This document shows positions 22,990-33,899 of a stretch of DNA of 64,000 nucleotides, one piece after another (within the stretch, counting starts at the first letter, position 1; every line of letters starts with the position of its first letter). The position numbers and the translations under genes were made by a program. Origin of the DNA: Marisa cornuarietis (taxonomy: Eukaryota > Mollusca > Gastropoda > Architaenioglossa > Ampullariidae); NCBI GenBank assembly GCA_004794655.1, contig SMMW01000003.1:18246501-18310500 (forward strand), read 5' to 3'. The notes under the pieces are model-generated. The model did no database searches. It worked only from the letters and a program-made list of their open reading frames with translations, and was not told the origin of the DNA.

Positions 22990-24628
22990 GACTGTGTGAT
23001 TTAAGAGCAGCCTTAATATGCAAATCAACCATACACAAAATATGCAATTCAGAACTTCACATGAATGTATTCTCTAAAGTATCACAGTGTTAACTACAAA
23101 ACACTAAAATCTTTGTTTGTGAAATCAGCAGCTGTGAAATGCACAATAAAAGAAAGTTACTAGGAAACTGCAGGACAAAACTAAAGACAATGTCAGTAAC
23201 AAAACAGCATTATGATTTAAATAAGAAAAAAAAAGCATTCTATCAAAAGGTAATGTTGAAGGTAAGGTATTTTCACAGAAATGAATTCATCGATGATGTA
23301 AAGGTTCTCCTTCGCCATCTAATATTTAAAAATAAAGTAGACCATGTTTTGAATGTTTCTACATTATCTGCAAAACCTGACAGACAATATTATTACCAAA
23401 AAAGGAATTTTTTTGCTTCAAAATGTTGGCATAAAGTATCGATGCACAACACTAAATATATATAATCTCAGACATTAAAAAAATTCCTTTAAATTTAATA
23501 TAGAGCACCCTATGAATGTAAGGACCATACAAAGTGCCTGGAAACGACTACAAACATGCTAAAACACGTACAGTATGAAGAACATTTTAAGAATACAGAG
23601 GTCTAAAACAACATGCAGGCGACTAGCAACAGCTCCCAAGTCCCAACAGGATCTTATGCTTATGGGAAAAAAATAGAGCAAATTCTACAACTAAAGCCAT
23701 GAAGAAAACTATTGCTCTCTTACAGTATAGCAGGCATAAAAACTGAAAAGTGAAGAACTTCTTTTTAATAACTGCTGTGTACTTTTATAGTCTTATCTCT
23801 TTGTCCATTTGGATATGCAACAGCAAATCGGTTTGCATTCATCATGCTACCAACATGTTTTGCACCAAGTTCTAGAAATCAGTGCTTCATGATGTCACCA
23901 TAGGCAGCAACAGCGTTAGTACCTTATGGTCAACTTAAAAAGTCACATCGTGACACAGCTCTCCCTACACCCCCACCCACCAAATGAATAAGTGGTCCAG
24001 AAGATTTGACCTTTCATCCCTCCCATGCCAACAACTCTACACTCTAAACTTTGGGCATGCATTTAAATGACTGATATAAATATATATATATACTTCACAG
24101 ATTTTTGTGGGCAAATGATGCAGTTTCACTGCTTACTTCATTTGACCTGTACTTGTTTAAACTACTGTGCCCAAAAGCCCCCATATTCTAAGTTGATCAA
24201 TGATCATAAACTTTCTGGATTGCCCTGTTCTAGAAACACAGCAATGATTGTTCTGAATAGAACAGATAGCAGCACTTAAAAGAGTTTTTGTAAAGTAATT
24301 TGTTAGAAACAGGATGCACAGTTTGTTAAAAAAAAGTAAAAAAGTCCTTACAATTAACTATACTGATGATTTAATTTGGCTTGTGGAATTTTAGAGAAAA
24401 GAGGCACCGAGGTAAACTGCACACAAATCAGTAGTCCTAAAAAGAGTGCACTTCTTGGTTCACAGAGCTACACCAGGTCCTATAAATGCCAAAGCTCTTC
24501 ATGAAGACCTTTTTTATGAGACAGCAAATAAATAACGATGTGGTATAAGGAGGATGCTGACTAAAAGGTTGGGGTCAGCAGACACCAGACTGTTGAGAGT
24601 AAAAGACTCCAGATCATTCTACAAAATG
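22990..24628 (-). other. 3' flank and probable 3'UTR of the minus-strand CIBAR-like gene
   Basis: AT-rich and non-coding. On the minus strand ATTAAA occurs at 24370-24375 (TTTAAT on the plus strand), about 255 bp past the stop, and could be the poly(A) signal. The open frame 23139-23465 (+) is Lys-rich, compositional and without a domain. Confidence 0.4.
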
Positions 24629-27600
24629 TCAACGCCGTTGAGAGTTTGTAGTTTTGCTTGCTGACTTTGGTGTAGCATACTCTTCTTCTTCTTCATCATC
24701 ATCATCATCGTCGTCATCATCATCCTCATCTTCATCATCATCATCTTCATCTTCACTGTCATCCTGCATAGTCTGCAAAAAACAAATTCAATGTATTTTG
24801 TGTGCTTAAGACTTTCCTAAACATAAATCTAGAGCTAGAATTGATATAAATGGCTTTATTTTTGGATATTTTCATAATTAGCTTGTAAAAAAATGTTAAA
24901 GAAGAGTGATGTGTAGGTGCATTCACTAGCAATTACAGGGATCTGCCTCAAGTGCGGCAGAGAAAGTGTGGCAATAAGACAATGTCAAACACATGATATT
25001 GTTTAGTACCATCTGGCTATTAGATTTTATTTTTACATAGAAGAAAATTGGGTCTTGTCTTATTGGTGTTACAAGAGTCCTGAAAGTACTCCTCTTGTAA
25101 GATGACTGAAGATACAAGTATTAATACCATGCTGGGACTAATACCAAACATTGTCAAAACCTTTAATGAGTGATGTCTAGAAACACAGGACTGATATTTT
25201 AGATTTCTTGCTGCTTGTTTCTAGTATCTAAATAACAAAAACAAGAAAAAAGAGTTTTTCTGTAAAAATGGAGATCTAAATAATGAACACTACAAAATCT
25301 GTCAGAACATTCTTACTGCCTCCTCTTACCTCCCGACGGATTCCATTAGTAACAGGTGGTTGTGTACTCCGCACAGTAGGACTCGACAAAGAGTCACTAC
25401 CTCTTCTGCTGCCTTGAAGAGACTGCTGCACTGCACTGGCCATTTCCTTCCTGGAAGTATTCACTGGTCGAATCTGGCGCCGAAACTCCTGTAAATATAA
25501 CAAAATATTTTCCTAAAGCAAAATAATCTGTTCAACAATTTTTGGGGAAAAGCTGCTATAAGGCATCATTAAAAAACAGAATCACATAGCTTCAGCATTC
25601 AAAACTCTGGAGTTTTTTTTATAACAATGTCATGGGGGGGGGGGGGGTAAGCAGAGTGAAATACTAAGTCTGTAAAAAGTCTTATAAACTATAAAAACTA
25701 GAAAACAAGATCAGGACACATTTTAAGGCAGCATCTCAAAGTGTTCAATCTGTGAAAACTAAATTAGAAAATGCCAGCAACATTTCCTCATAAGCAAAAC
25801 CATATTGTACAGAAAGGGTTTCTGTTTTAAAATATCTTACTTGTAGAAGAAAAATACATACTCAAAAAAAACATCACAAACCTCTAAGTCGGCATCTGGA
25901 TCCACAATGTTTATTGACTGAAAACATTGTGTATATAGCTCCAAGGCTTTGGCATGGAAAACTAGCTCAATTTGCACAAACTCCCTCAGAACTTTCTTTA
26001 CATCACGAATCTTTTTGGCTTCAAAGCTGTCTACCTGTTGCTCCAGGGCATGCGAAACCCTGGAAGCTTCTATGCTAGCCCTTTGAAGCTCACCTTCTGC
26101 CTGCAAGTGGATGTACAACACAGACATCTTCTGACACATTCCATGTAAGTATACAAACATATTTAGTGAATTAGGTTAACAATATAACATTTTTTAACAC
26201 CAAGTGAATATGTAAAACTGTTAACCATAGATTTTTACCACAGATGGCTAAACTAAAAGGCTTTATAACCTTGAAAGGAAGCAAAATACTTCCAGTGTTA
26301 TTTTACATTACAAACCATTGAAACAGCCCCTGTTTTCATGATACAAAGATCTTTCACAAACTTTGTACCATTTTTGTGTGCTCCAAATACTGCAATGTCA
26401 TCTTTCTGTCTTATAATGATGCTTCAGGTCTTTCATATTCATGACTTTCATAACCTTTTACTCCAATAAGAGTTATATGCTTCTTATGTAGGTAGGCATT
26501 TCATAAACAATCTTAAAAAAAAACCTGGTAGGTAAATGAAATGTCAGCAGGATCATAAAATCTGGATATTTTCTTAGAATGCAAACATTTTTAAAACCCC
26601 TCTTCTAAGTTCAGATTTTACTGTGCTGAAATTTAATCCATCCAAGGATCTCTATAATTTCAGTGATTTTCTTTTTAATGAGAGTGTTGCCCCTTCCCCT
26701 AACTGGGTGGAGGGCGCAGAGCTCTGTAGTATTTTTGTCTTATCTGAGGTCTTTTTCACTAGCCTGGCATAGGTGAAATGAGGCATTACCTGTTGCTATC
26801 ATCAGGTCAAGGAAAAGACAAATTAATAAGATCATTGATGGCAAGTATGTCAAGATACAAAAGTAAATGTGTTGTAGCATAATCTTGTACCATAAGTAAA
26901 ATGAATACCATATGTATTTTAAAAGACTGGTACACTTTTATTCTACATTATGTTGATGCACACACTGGAAAGTCTGGTTGACTAAAGGATACAATTTGTT
27001 GCCTATTATGAGGCTGTTTTATTCGCATCTGTTCCAGTTTCTTCTTCAGCACTTGTTCTCTGTTCTGTGCTGTGAAAGCCCCCTTCATATCGTTCTAAAA
27101 TGTCAGGAAAATGAATCTCAACAAAAGGTTTATAAATATTTACTAAGCAAATTAAGCTGTCTTTTTATGAAAAATTAGTTCATTTCCCCATACCATTACT
27201 TATTTAAGACTGCAGCCAAATATCAAGCTATCTAACCATGAGCCAAATATAAAGCTATCTAACCATGAGCAAAATCAAGCTAACAAAATAAATCTATCAT
27301 ACAATTTTTCTCACATTCTAACTGGAGTCTTACTTTTATTCCCATAGATTATTCAGTTATCATATAAAATAAGCAATAAATATGCACACAATCAATGGCA
27401 GTGTCCTTTATAAAGAAAAAATATTGCAGGCTAGAATAAAAAGAAATAAATAAGGGATTACTAGTGTTTTAAAGTAACTACTTACCTTGGTTTGTTTGCA
27501 AAGTAAACCATAGCCACTCAGCTGACTAACCACTTTCTTTTCCAACCGTTGTACCTACAATCAGTTGGTATTTCCATCAAATGCAAATATCTACGCCTTC

Positions 27601-29915
27601 CAGGAAGAAAAACTTTCTATTTGCTAGAATATTATCAAATAGCAGAATTTAAAGTGTACAGTCTCTTAACTTTGACTAAATAAAATTCAGTCCACAGAAC
27701 GCTGCTTCTTTTTCAACCCCTTCTTCCCCTTTTCTGTTTATTGCTACTTCCCTACTCATCTTCCTCTGCTGAATCCCGGCATGCTTAGTTCCTGTTAACT
27801 GATTCCTCTTTGCGTTTTGTCTTTTATTAGTTCTCAGTACTGTTGTTCCTCCTTCGTCCCTTGTCCATGTCTCATTCTTGTCTCAAGCACTAAGAGCACA
27901 CTCCTTATAGGCATAAGCATGCGCTATTTATTATTATTATTAGAAATTTTGGAAGGAATATTTATATATTATATCCAAAGTAATACCTGTGCCTCTCTGT
28001 AGTCCTGCACAGCAGACAGACTCTCCACATACTGCATCAATCCATTCCGCAGTGTTGGATTCCATTTTTCATATTCAGCATACTCAAATAAACATTTTGA
28101 CATTTCATCACCTAAACACACCAGAAATTCTAATATGCATGCAAATTTCAAACACTCACATATAAACATATGATCTGTTCTAAGTTTTCTGTAGGTCATA
28201 CGTATTTCTGAAGAACTAAAAGAAAAAATTACAACAGGCGAAAAGCATCAGCTTACAAAAGTAATTGCTTGAGCATATCATGTAAAAAACAATTCAAAAA
28301 ATGATTTCCAACGAACCATAATGAAAATGTGATGTCAAACAGCTATGCTGAGTAACATATTTATAATATAGTCATTTTAGTACATTTAAGCTTTAAACCC
28401 TGGAGGAATATAAATAAATATATGAGAAACCTTTCTCTTCTAAGTTTTTCCAAATTTTACTAATGCAAATTTTATTTATTTTTAAAAGTTGCTATAACTT
28501 AAGTGACTTATGCATAACAATTAATATTCAGATAATGCATATATTTTGTAGATGAAAGATGAATATAATAACATAATACATGCACATGCACATATATGAA
28601 AGATGAAAATAACTACATGACACATACTTGTAAATGATGACAGGCAATATGCTCAGTTAAAAATATCCTTCAATACCTTTATCTCTCAAACGAGCAGTTT
28701 TGCGGGTATAAGAACCAAGTGTATCGCACAACTGACCAAGGTGTTTCTCAATGGCTGTAATACGATCCTGGATGGTCTTAGACTGGCTTTCACTGCAGTC
28801 AAATATGTTCAGTTAGATGTGAAAAATGAACAGTTCAAGATCCAATATTAAACAAATGCACAAACAAAATGGTGCACCATATTTTAAGCTAACTGCCACA
28901 CTATTGTATGCAAAAATCTATAAACTAAAAAATACACAGCTACATGGTACTATAGCATATAATATAATAATAATAGTTAAGATTTTTATAGCGCATATTC
29001 ACACTCATAGAGAGCATGCTCAGCGCTTAAAACGGGGAAGAGACGTGGACTAAGTAGATACAGAACAAAGGGGACGAAAGAAAACGACAGTACTGACGAC
29101 GAAACAGAAAACAAAAGGCATCAAGTAACAGGAACAGAGAAATATAGTGATTCTGCCGAGAAAGATGGGTAAAGTAGCAAGAGGGAAGGAGGGGGGTAAG
29201 AAGGACTAGCATTGTGGACTGTATTAGGAGTAATGCTCAAGAAAGAGGTGCGTTTTCAGTGCAGATTTGAAAGATTCAATTGTAGGAAGGTGGCGGATAT
29301 GGAAACACATGTATACCTATTTCACATTTTATTGTATATTTTCAATGTGTTTGTTGTTATACACAATGGGACAGTTATGTTTCACTGAAAAGGGTGACAA
29401 GGAACAAAGTTACTGTAAAAGGATAGTCTGTAAGTCACTAATTTTTTGAGACATTAATCAGTCAAAGTTTGTGAGTTTGCCGTCTTTCTTTCTGTCTTTT
29501 TTTTCTTTTTGTTTTGAGGGAGACATTTGCTAAATTTCGATAAAATGTAATGCAGACGAGCTACAGTGCCAGAGATTGCAGTATGACATCCCATCACTAA
29601 TTCCATTTGAGCTCATTATATACAATTACGATCAACGTTCTAGGTAGATTGAAAGGGTATATACTGTGTATTAACATTGCATACCATTAAATATCAAACA
29701 TACACCTCAATAACATGCATAATAAATGCTCACAGAAAAAATTGCTTTAAAAAAAAAACATGTCACGACATGAAAGCGTTAACTGGATAATCAAAGTTGC
29801 GCTTATTAAGAAATATATAAAATATTTAACTTTAAAAAGGCACATACGATGACGCATATGGTTATCAATATTATATATTTTACCTCGCCTTCATTTCAGC
29901 ACCAGTTCGGCTCAT
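24629..29915 (-). CDS. CIBAR1: CIBAR/FAM92 BAR-domain protein, minus-strand paralog
   Basis: Exons on the minus strand: 29915-29884, 28792-28677, 28111-27987, 27554-27486, 27094-26993, 26795-26790 (microexon), 26100-25882, 25488-25330, 24772-24629. They join in frame to 323 aa. Family landmarks: AIEKHLGQLCDTLGSYTRK and TARLRDKG (residues 24-50), LSAVQDYREAQ (81-91), RLEKKV (94-99), AEGELQRASIEASRVSHALE (151-170), IRDVKKVLREFVQIELVFHA (181-200), KALELYTQCF. Residues 1-223 form the BAR domain, 224-276 a Ser/Gln-rich linker, and 277-323 a long Asp/Glu tail (SEDEDDDDEDEDDDDD...EEEEEYATPKS) as in vertebrate FAM92A. The symbol means family membership; one-to-one orthology is not shown, since a diverged paralog (13372-19078) faces it tail to tail. 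Vertebrate CIBAR1 binds CBY1 and helps ciliary membrane assembly and limb patterning. Confidence 0.88.
24680..24760 (-). repeat. (GAT/GAA)n codon repeat coding the acidic tail
   Basis: A trinucleotide run (ATC/TTC on the plus strand) encodes about 27 consecutive Asp/Glu residues in the last exon of the minus-strand CIBAR-like gene. GAC and GAG interruptions show it is old enough to have been stabilised by selection for acidity, but it could still vary in length between individuals. Confidence 0.8.
26790..26795 (-). other. 6-nt microexon (CAACAG, Gln-Gln)
   Basis: On the minus strand the acceptor CTGATGATAG is followed by CAACAG and then the donor GTAATG. It joins exon 5 (ending ...RQQI) to exon 7 (AEGELQR), giving I-QQ-AEGELQR where vertebrate FAM92 has I-SQ-AETELQR. 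The plus-strand paralog has a microexon of the same length at the same place. The upstream intron carries textbook U12 signals, which supports this acceptor strongly. Confidence 0.85.
26796..26992 (-). other. U12-type intron in the minus-strand CIBAR-like gene
   Basis: 197 nt on the minus strand. The donor GTATCCTTT matches the minor-spliceosome consensus exactly. The branch site TTTTCCTTGACC matches TTCCTTRAC exactly, with its adenosine 11 nt before the acceptor GATAG. All three positions fit the known U12 geometry (10-13 nt branch to acceptor). Confidence 0.88.
27700..27945 (+). repeat. Interspersed repeat family R1, copy B
   Basis: Lies in the intron between exons 3 and 4 of the minus-strand CIBAR-like gene. 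It shares CTCATCTTCCTCTGCTGAATCC-type sequence, CATGTCTCATTCTTGTCTCA and GCATGCGCTATTTATTATTATT with the other copies and ends in an (ATT)n tail. Confidence 0.75.
28962..29245 (-). repeat. Interspersed repeat family R1, copy C
   Basis: In intron 1 of the minus-strand CIBAR-like gene. On the plus strand it starts GATTTTTATAGCGCATATTC and runs through AAGAGACGTGGACTA and GAGAAAGATGGGTA to AGAAGGACTAGCATTGTGG. It is about 80% alike, by eye, to 39705-39990. The (TAATAA)n side marks the 3' end, so the element reads on the minus strand. Confidence 0.82.
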
Positions 29916-30099
29916 TTTGACAGCTTAGATTCTGAGATTCTGAGCTGGTGTCGAACGGTTCTCCGGCTTTTTTTTTTTTTTTTTTAAACACTTCCGGCTT
30001 GTCTCCCCTTGATTACGCTTATCTCCCTTTGATTACACGCACAACGTGTTGCTAGAGGCAGGTGGGCGGGTACCCAGCAAATGTGTGCGGACCTATATT
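29916..30099 (-). promoter_or_regulatory. Promoter region of the minus-strand CIBAR-like gene
   Basis: The 185 bp between the ATG at 29915 and the MITE at 30100 hold a poly(T) run (about 29969-29986) and a doubled TCTCCC-TTGATTAC motif (30001-30037). No TATA box is evident. The MITE therefore sits in or next to the promoter. Confidence 0.35.
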
Positions 30100-30237
30100 C
30101 AGTGGCGTAGGAAGATACTCGGCTTTGGGGGGGCAAGCTTCATGCTGACAATGAATAACGTTCACATTCTTGCCTTCCCAGCATCTTTTTTTGGAGGAGC
30201 GGCTGCCCCCCTTGCCCCCCCTATTCCTACGCCACTG
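30100..30237. mobile_element. Hairpin MITE, copy 2
   Basis: 138 bp, with the same termini as 12200-12344 (CAGTGGCGTAGGAAGAT...TTCCTACGCCACTG) and nearly the same interior (CATGCTGACAATGAATAACG, CTTGCCTTCCCAGCATC). ATATT flanks both ends (30095-30099 and 30238-30242), a probable short target duplication. Differences from copy 1 are a few substitutions and G/C-run length changes. Confidence 0.88.
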
Positions 30238-30244
30238 ATATTAT

Positions 30245-31520
30245 GTGCTTCTCATTCAGCAGGTCCATAGGCACCGTTGACCATCAGTTGGGATGTTACT
30301 GGAAATAATTAAACACATATTTATTCTACGTCGGAGTCAATGTGTGTGTGAGCGTGCGCGCCCGTGGGCTGAAATAAGGAAGGAGAGAAAATTTCCATCT
30401 GCTGCCATAACGTTTATTACAAACATCTTACTAAAGAAAAAAGGAAAAATATATGGTCCAGACACAGCAGTCACTGTAACTAACAGGCCTGACGAGAGGG
30501 GTGGGATAGGGGGGATGCTCTATCCGGGCCCGCGGCTGTGAAGGGAACCCGGCGGCCTTGGTCAGTGGAGTTTTTCCTTCTTCTTTTTCTTTTAAAGAAA
30601 GGTTGACGTAACATTCACCACTCTGGGGATTTTTTATATGGAGCGGGGTGCTACAAGTGTGATCCTTTAACCTCATGTTTCATCATTTACTAACCACTCA
30701 CATGTAAACAAATCTGTATTCAAGTAGTGATGTAGATCCTAGTGCACTGGTGCTAATGTTTGCAGTCTATATTACGTTACTGAATAAAATGTAGATATTG
30801 ACAAGAGAGTTGTAAGCATATTATTATATACTGGGAAAATAATTTACGATTACAGTTACAAGGGGCCCGGAGAGGTCGTCTGGCCCGGGGTCTGTGCTGG
30901 CTCTCGGCGGCCCTTGCAATCTTTCTCACACAGATGGAGCAATTAACATGCATGATACGGGATGGTCGTGTTCAAAGAATGTTACTTGTCCTGTAAGGAT
31001 GCGTCCAGGTATATGTCGTAGAACCCAAGCTCTATTTCCTGATTACACAGCCAAGAGAAGAAAGAAATCACATATTGAATTTTGCCGTCAACCTATGAAG
31101 AAAACCTTTTCTAGCTGTAGACATAGTCCCGTTGTAGATATTACAATAATGGTCTCGTTGCTGATAATAGTACTGTCGCTAGAGAATGAGTCCTCTGCCG
31201 TCTTTCCGTGCATGACAGTTCGGGTAGGTATATCGATTTCACTGATTGAGACTTTGATGTCGCTATGCCGCGTGCAGTGACCCCGAGCTGCAAACAAGAA
31301 GCATCATCATCGCCACGTTTTGACTCTCACGTGATCGTGCTTAATACTGGCAGTACTTGTCATTCTTCACATCATATATTTTGTGTCAACATTTCCTTGC
31401 CCGCCCACCGCTGTGGTAGGAACGAGTGACAACTGTGGTGGGCAAGAACCATGAGGTCAGATGCAGACGATGATTTGAAGGTGATCCTCGAATCCAGCTC
31501 CCATGGTTTGTCATGGCTGG
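30245..31520. other. Intergenic, no gene recognised
   Basis: Two short GC-rich patches (about 30480-30570 and 30860-30925) that both contain GGGCCCG/GGCCCGGGG-like text may be the eroded ends of a DNA transposon, but I could not align termini. The open frame at 30894-31280 shows no domain. Confidence 0.4.
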
Positions 31521-31533
31521 ACTTGACTGATAA

Positions 31534-31745
31534 AGGTTGGTTGGTTGGTTTATTTAGTGGGAAAGTGCTTCCACCTTGCAGCGATTTCGCAGTATGTGGG
31601 GGGGGGGAAGGGAGGCGGGAGGAAACCAGAGTACCCGGAGAAAACCCCCGGCACCCAGCCCTGCGAACACGTGTCACATACATATACAGAGTGTCCTGAG
31701 ATGAGATCGGAGCCCTGAGCTGCTAACTGCACTACCGGGGCCCCC
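31534..31745 (-). mobile_element. tRNA-derived SINE, family S2, copy 2 with 12-bp target duplication
   Basis: Flanked by CTTGACTGATAA at 31522-31533 and again at 31746-31757. On the minus strand it starts with a tRNA-like head (CGGTAGTGCAGTTAGCAGC, then CTCCGATCTC), followed by GGGGGTTTTCTCCGGGTACT and CTGGTTTCCTCCC, and ends in an (AACC)n tail (TAAATAAACCAACCAACC). The GTTTTCTCCGGGTACTCTGG block is widespread in SINEs of marine animals. The clear duplication suggests a fairly recent insertion. Confidence 0.88.
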
Positions 31746-31759
31746 CTTGACTGATAAGT

Positions 31760-33890
31760 GAGGCTGGTCACACAATAACAGACTAGGGAAGATTAAAATC
31801 TGCAGGTGTCGATCACTATTTGTCATTTTCGCAAAAGATTTTATTTTTAATAATTACATTTAGGCCTGCATCTGTTCTTGGGCTATTTGCAGTACAAGCT
31901 ACATTTTTGGCCTCTGATGATCTTTTATTAAATGATTTTGTTGCTCTTATAGCTTACATTGCAATCAATCAATCAATCATTCAATCAATCAATCGTTTAG
32001 ACAGGTCAATGAATCGTTTATATCGATGTATGTCTTTATGAGTCTGTGTACATGTATAACTTACAGAATCAGAAACAATACCAACACGTACATACTGCGG
32101 ACTGAGCACTAATTTACACAGACCTTTAATAATAATAGTAGCGCATCTGCTTATCGTATGGCCAGTGTGGACACTTTAATGGCCGACATTCTTAGAAGTC
32201 ATCTTTATTGACTGACATTCTCAACCATCTTGCAAATATTCACCTTTATTGGTTGACAGCCACAATGACCGTGCACTTGGTTGACATTACTGACCAGCGC
32301 ACTATGAGGATGGTTCTGGATGTTCTTTTAAGTACCACCAGCTTCTGCGTAAGAAAAGGATGCGGGGACAGGACAGCTGGCCACTGACAAACCTTAGCAT
32401 TTGCAGACGAACATATGCACCTTGTGCGGTCTTACTCACCTCCAGCAATCACACAGACATGATAAGTCGACTACTGAGCCGTCTAGGCTATACAGTTTTT
32501 TTCTGACCTATGGCCTTCCCTCATTGTGGCCCTTGATGTATTTCTGCTTCTGCACCTTTCGATCGGTGTTGCTGTGGCCAAGCAGAAGAAGGGTTACAAA
32601 ATGACGAGAGTTTTAGTCGAGACTGTGTGCGAGGCAGGTGGAGAGGGAGGAGAGCGGTCGATCAGGCCAAAGCCTCGCTCGCGACTGTCCCAAGCCCTCC
32701 TTAAACAACCTCAACAACCGGGGGCTGCACAGCTCCTTCACGCAGCTTCAGACAATGAACAGGTGGGACCTGCACGCGATCAGGAACACGCATACCATGC
32801 AGGCAGTGTACATAGAGTGGGGAGCACGAGTGTCTGTCTATTCACTCATTATCACCAAGCTACTTATTTTACGGTGTATAGTCGATCTTTGACCTTAAGT
32901 TTCTGTTCATTGATATAACTAGAAAATGACTAGCACGAAAAGCGTTTCAAAAACGTTTTGAATAAGGCTAGCTGGGAACTGCTACAATTTAGGACACACA
33001 GACGTTACTAAGTGTTGCATATAGTCTGAAAGGGAATTCAGATTCCTTTGTATTCCGACGAAAAATCACGTCGGGTACTTTCCTGAATTTAAAATTTGTT
33101 GACGCCAAGAGGAGTGCATTACAATGTTGACACCAACACACTTCCTGACCGTGCACCTAGCAAACAAAAAAAAAAGAGGGGGGGGGCTTCAGTGTACATT
33201 TGTATCGGTATACCCTTCTACTTATCCGACCAAATAAACAAGTCAGCCATCAGAAACGATCTTGAATGAAAGTCAGCGCAAGGAGTACGATATATAGTGA
33301 GGAGTTTGGTTTTTCTGTAGGAATTAATAAAGGATGTATCTGTATCCTTTATTCCTTTACTGAACATTTATGAAAACGTGAAGATGGATTTTGGAGAAGG
33401 TGACAGGCTGACAGTGGGGAGGTAAGGAAGCAGTTTCAATAAAGGTGGGTGAGGGGTGAGGAAAACAAGGCAGAGGCTGTTTTGCGCGTCAGTCTGTGTG
33501 GTTACCACTCGAAAAGCAGAAGACGGCAGAGTAAGCGAAAGGGCCGCCCTTAAAAAGTGTGCAGCTAATAAAAGGCTCTCTGCAAGGGCTAGTGCAAAGA
33601 TCCCTAACAAAGCGATGTGGTGCCTCGGGCATTGCGCATGTCAGCAACTCGACAACGTGACGAAACGTTGGAGCGCGGCGCGACGACAAGCGCGATGATA
33701 AAAAAAAAAAAAAAAAAACGAGCGGCACGAATGAAGTCCATCCTGTGCCAGGGTGACTTTCCCTGTCAAGAAAGAGAAAATAAACTTCACTAAAATAGAA
33801 AAAAGGTGGAAGTGTACCTGTAACAGCAGAAAACGCGAGTAGCGCCATGGAAACCGATGTCACCGAGACGTGTTGGCCGGCCATCTGTAA
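31760..33890. other. Intergenic, no gene recognised
   Basis: Includes a CAATCAAT run (31960-31995) and a poly(A) run at about 33698-33718. The frames at 32526-32918 and 33368-33884 are open on both strands but lack domains and splice support. Confidence 0.45.
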
Positions 33891-33899
33891 CAGCCAGAC

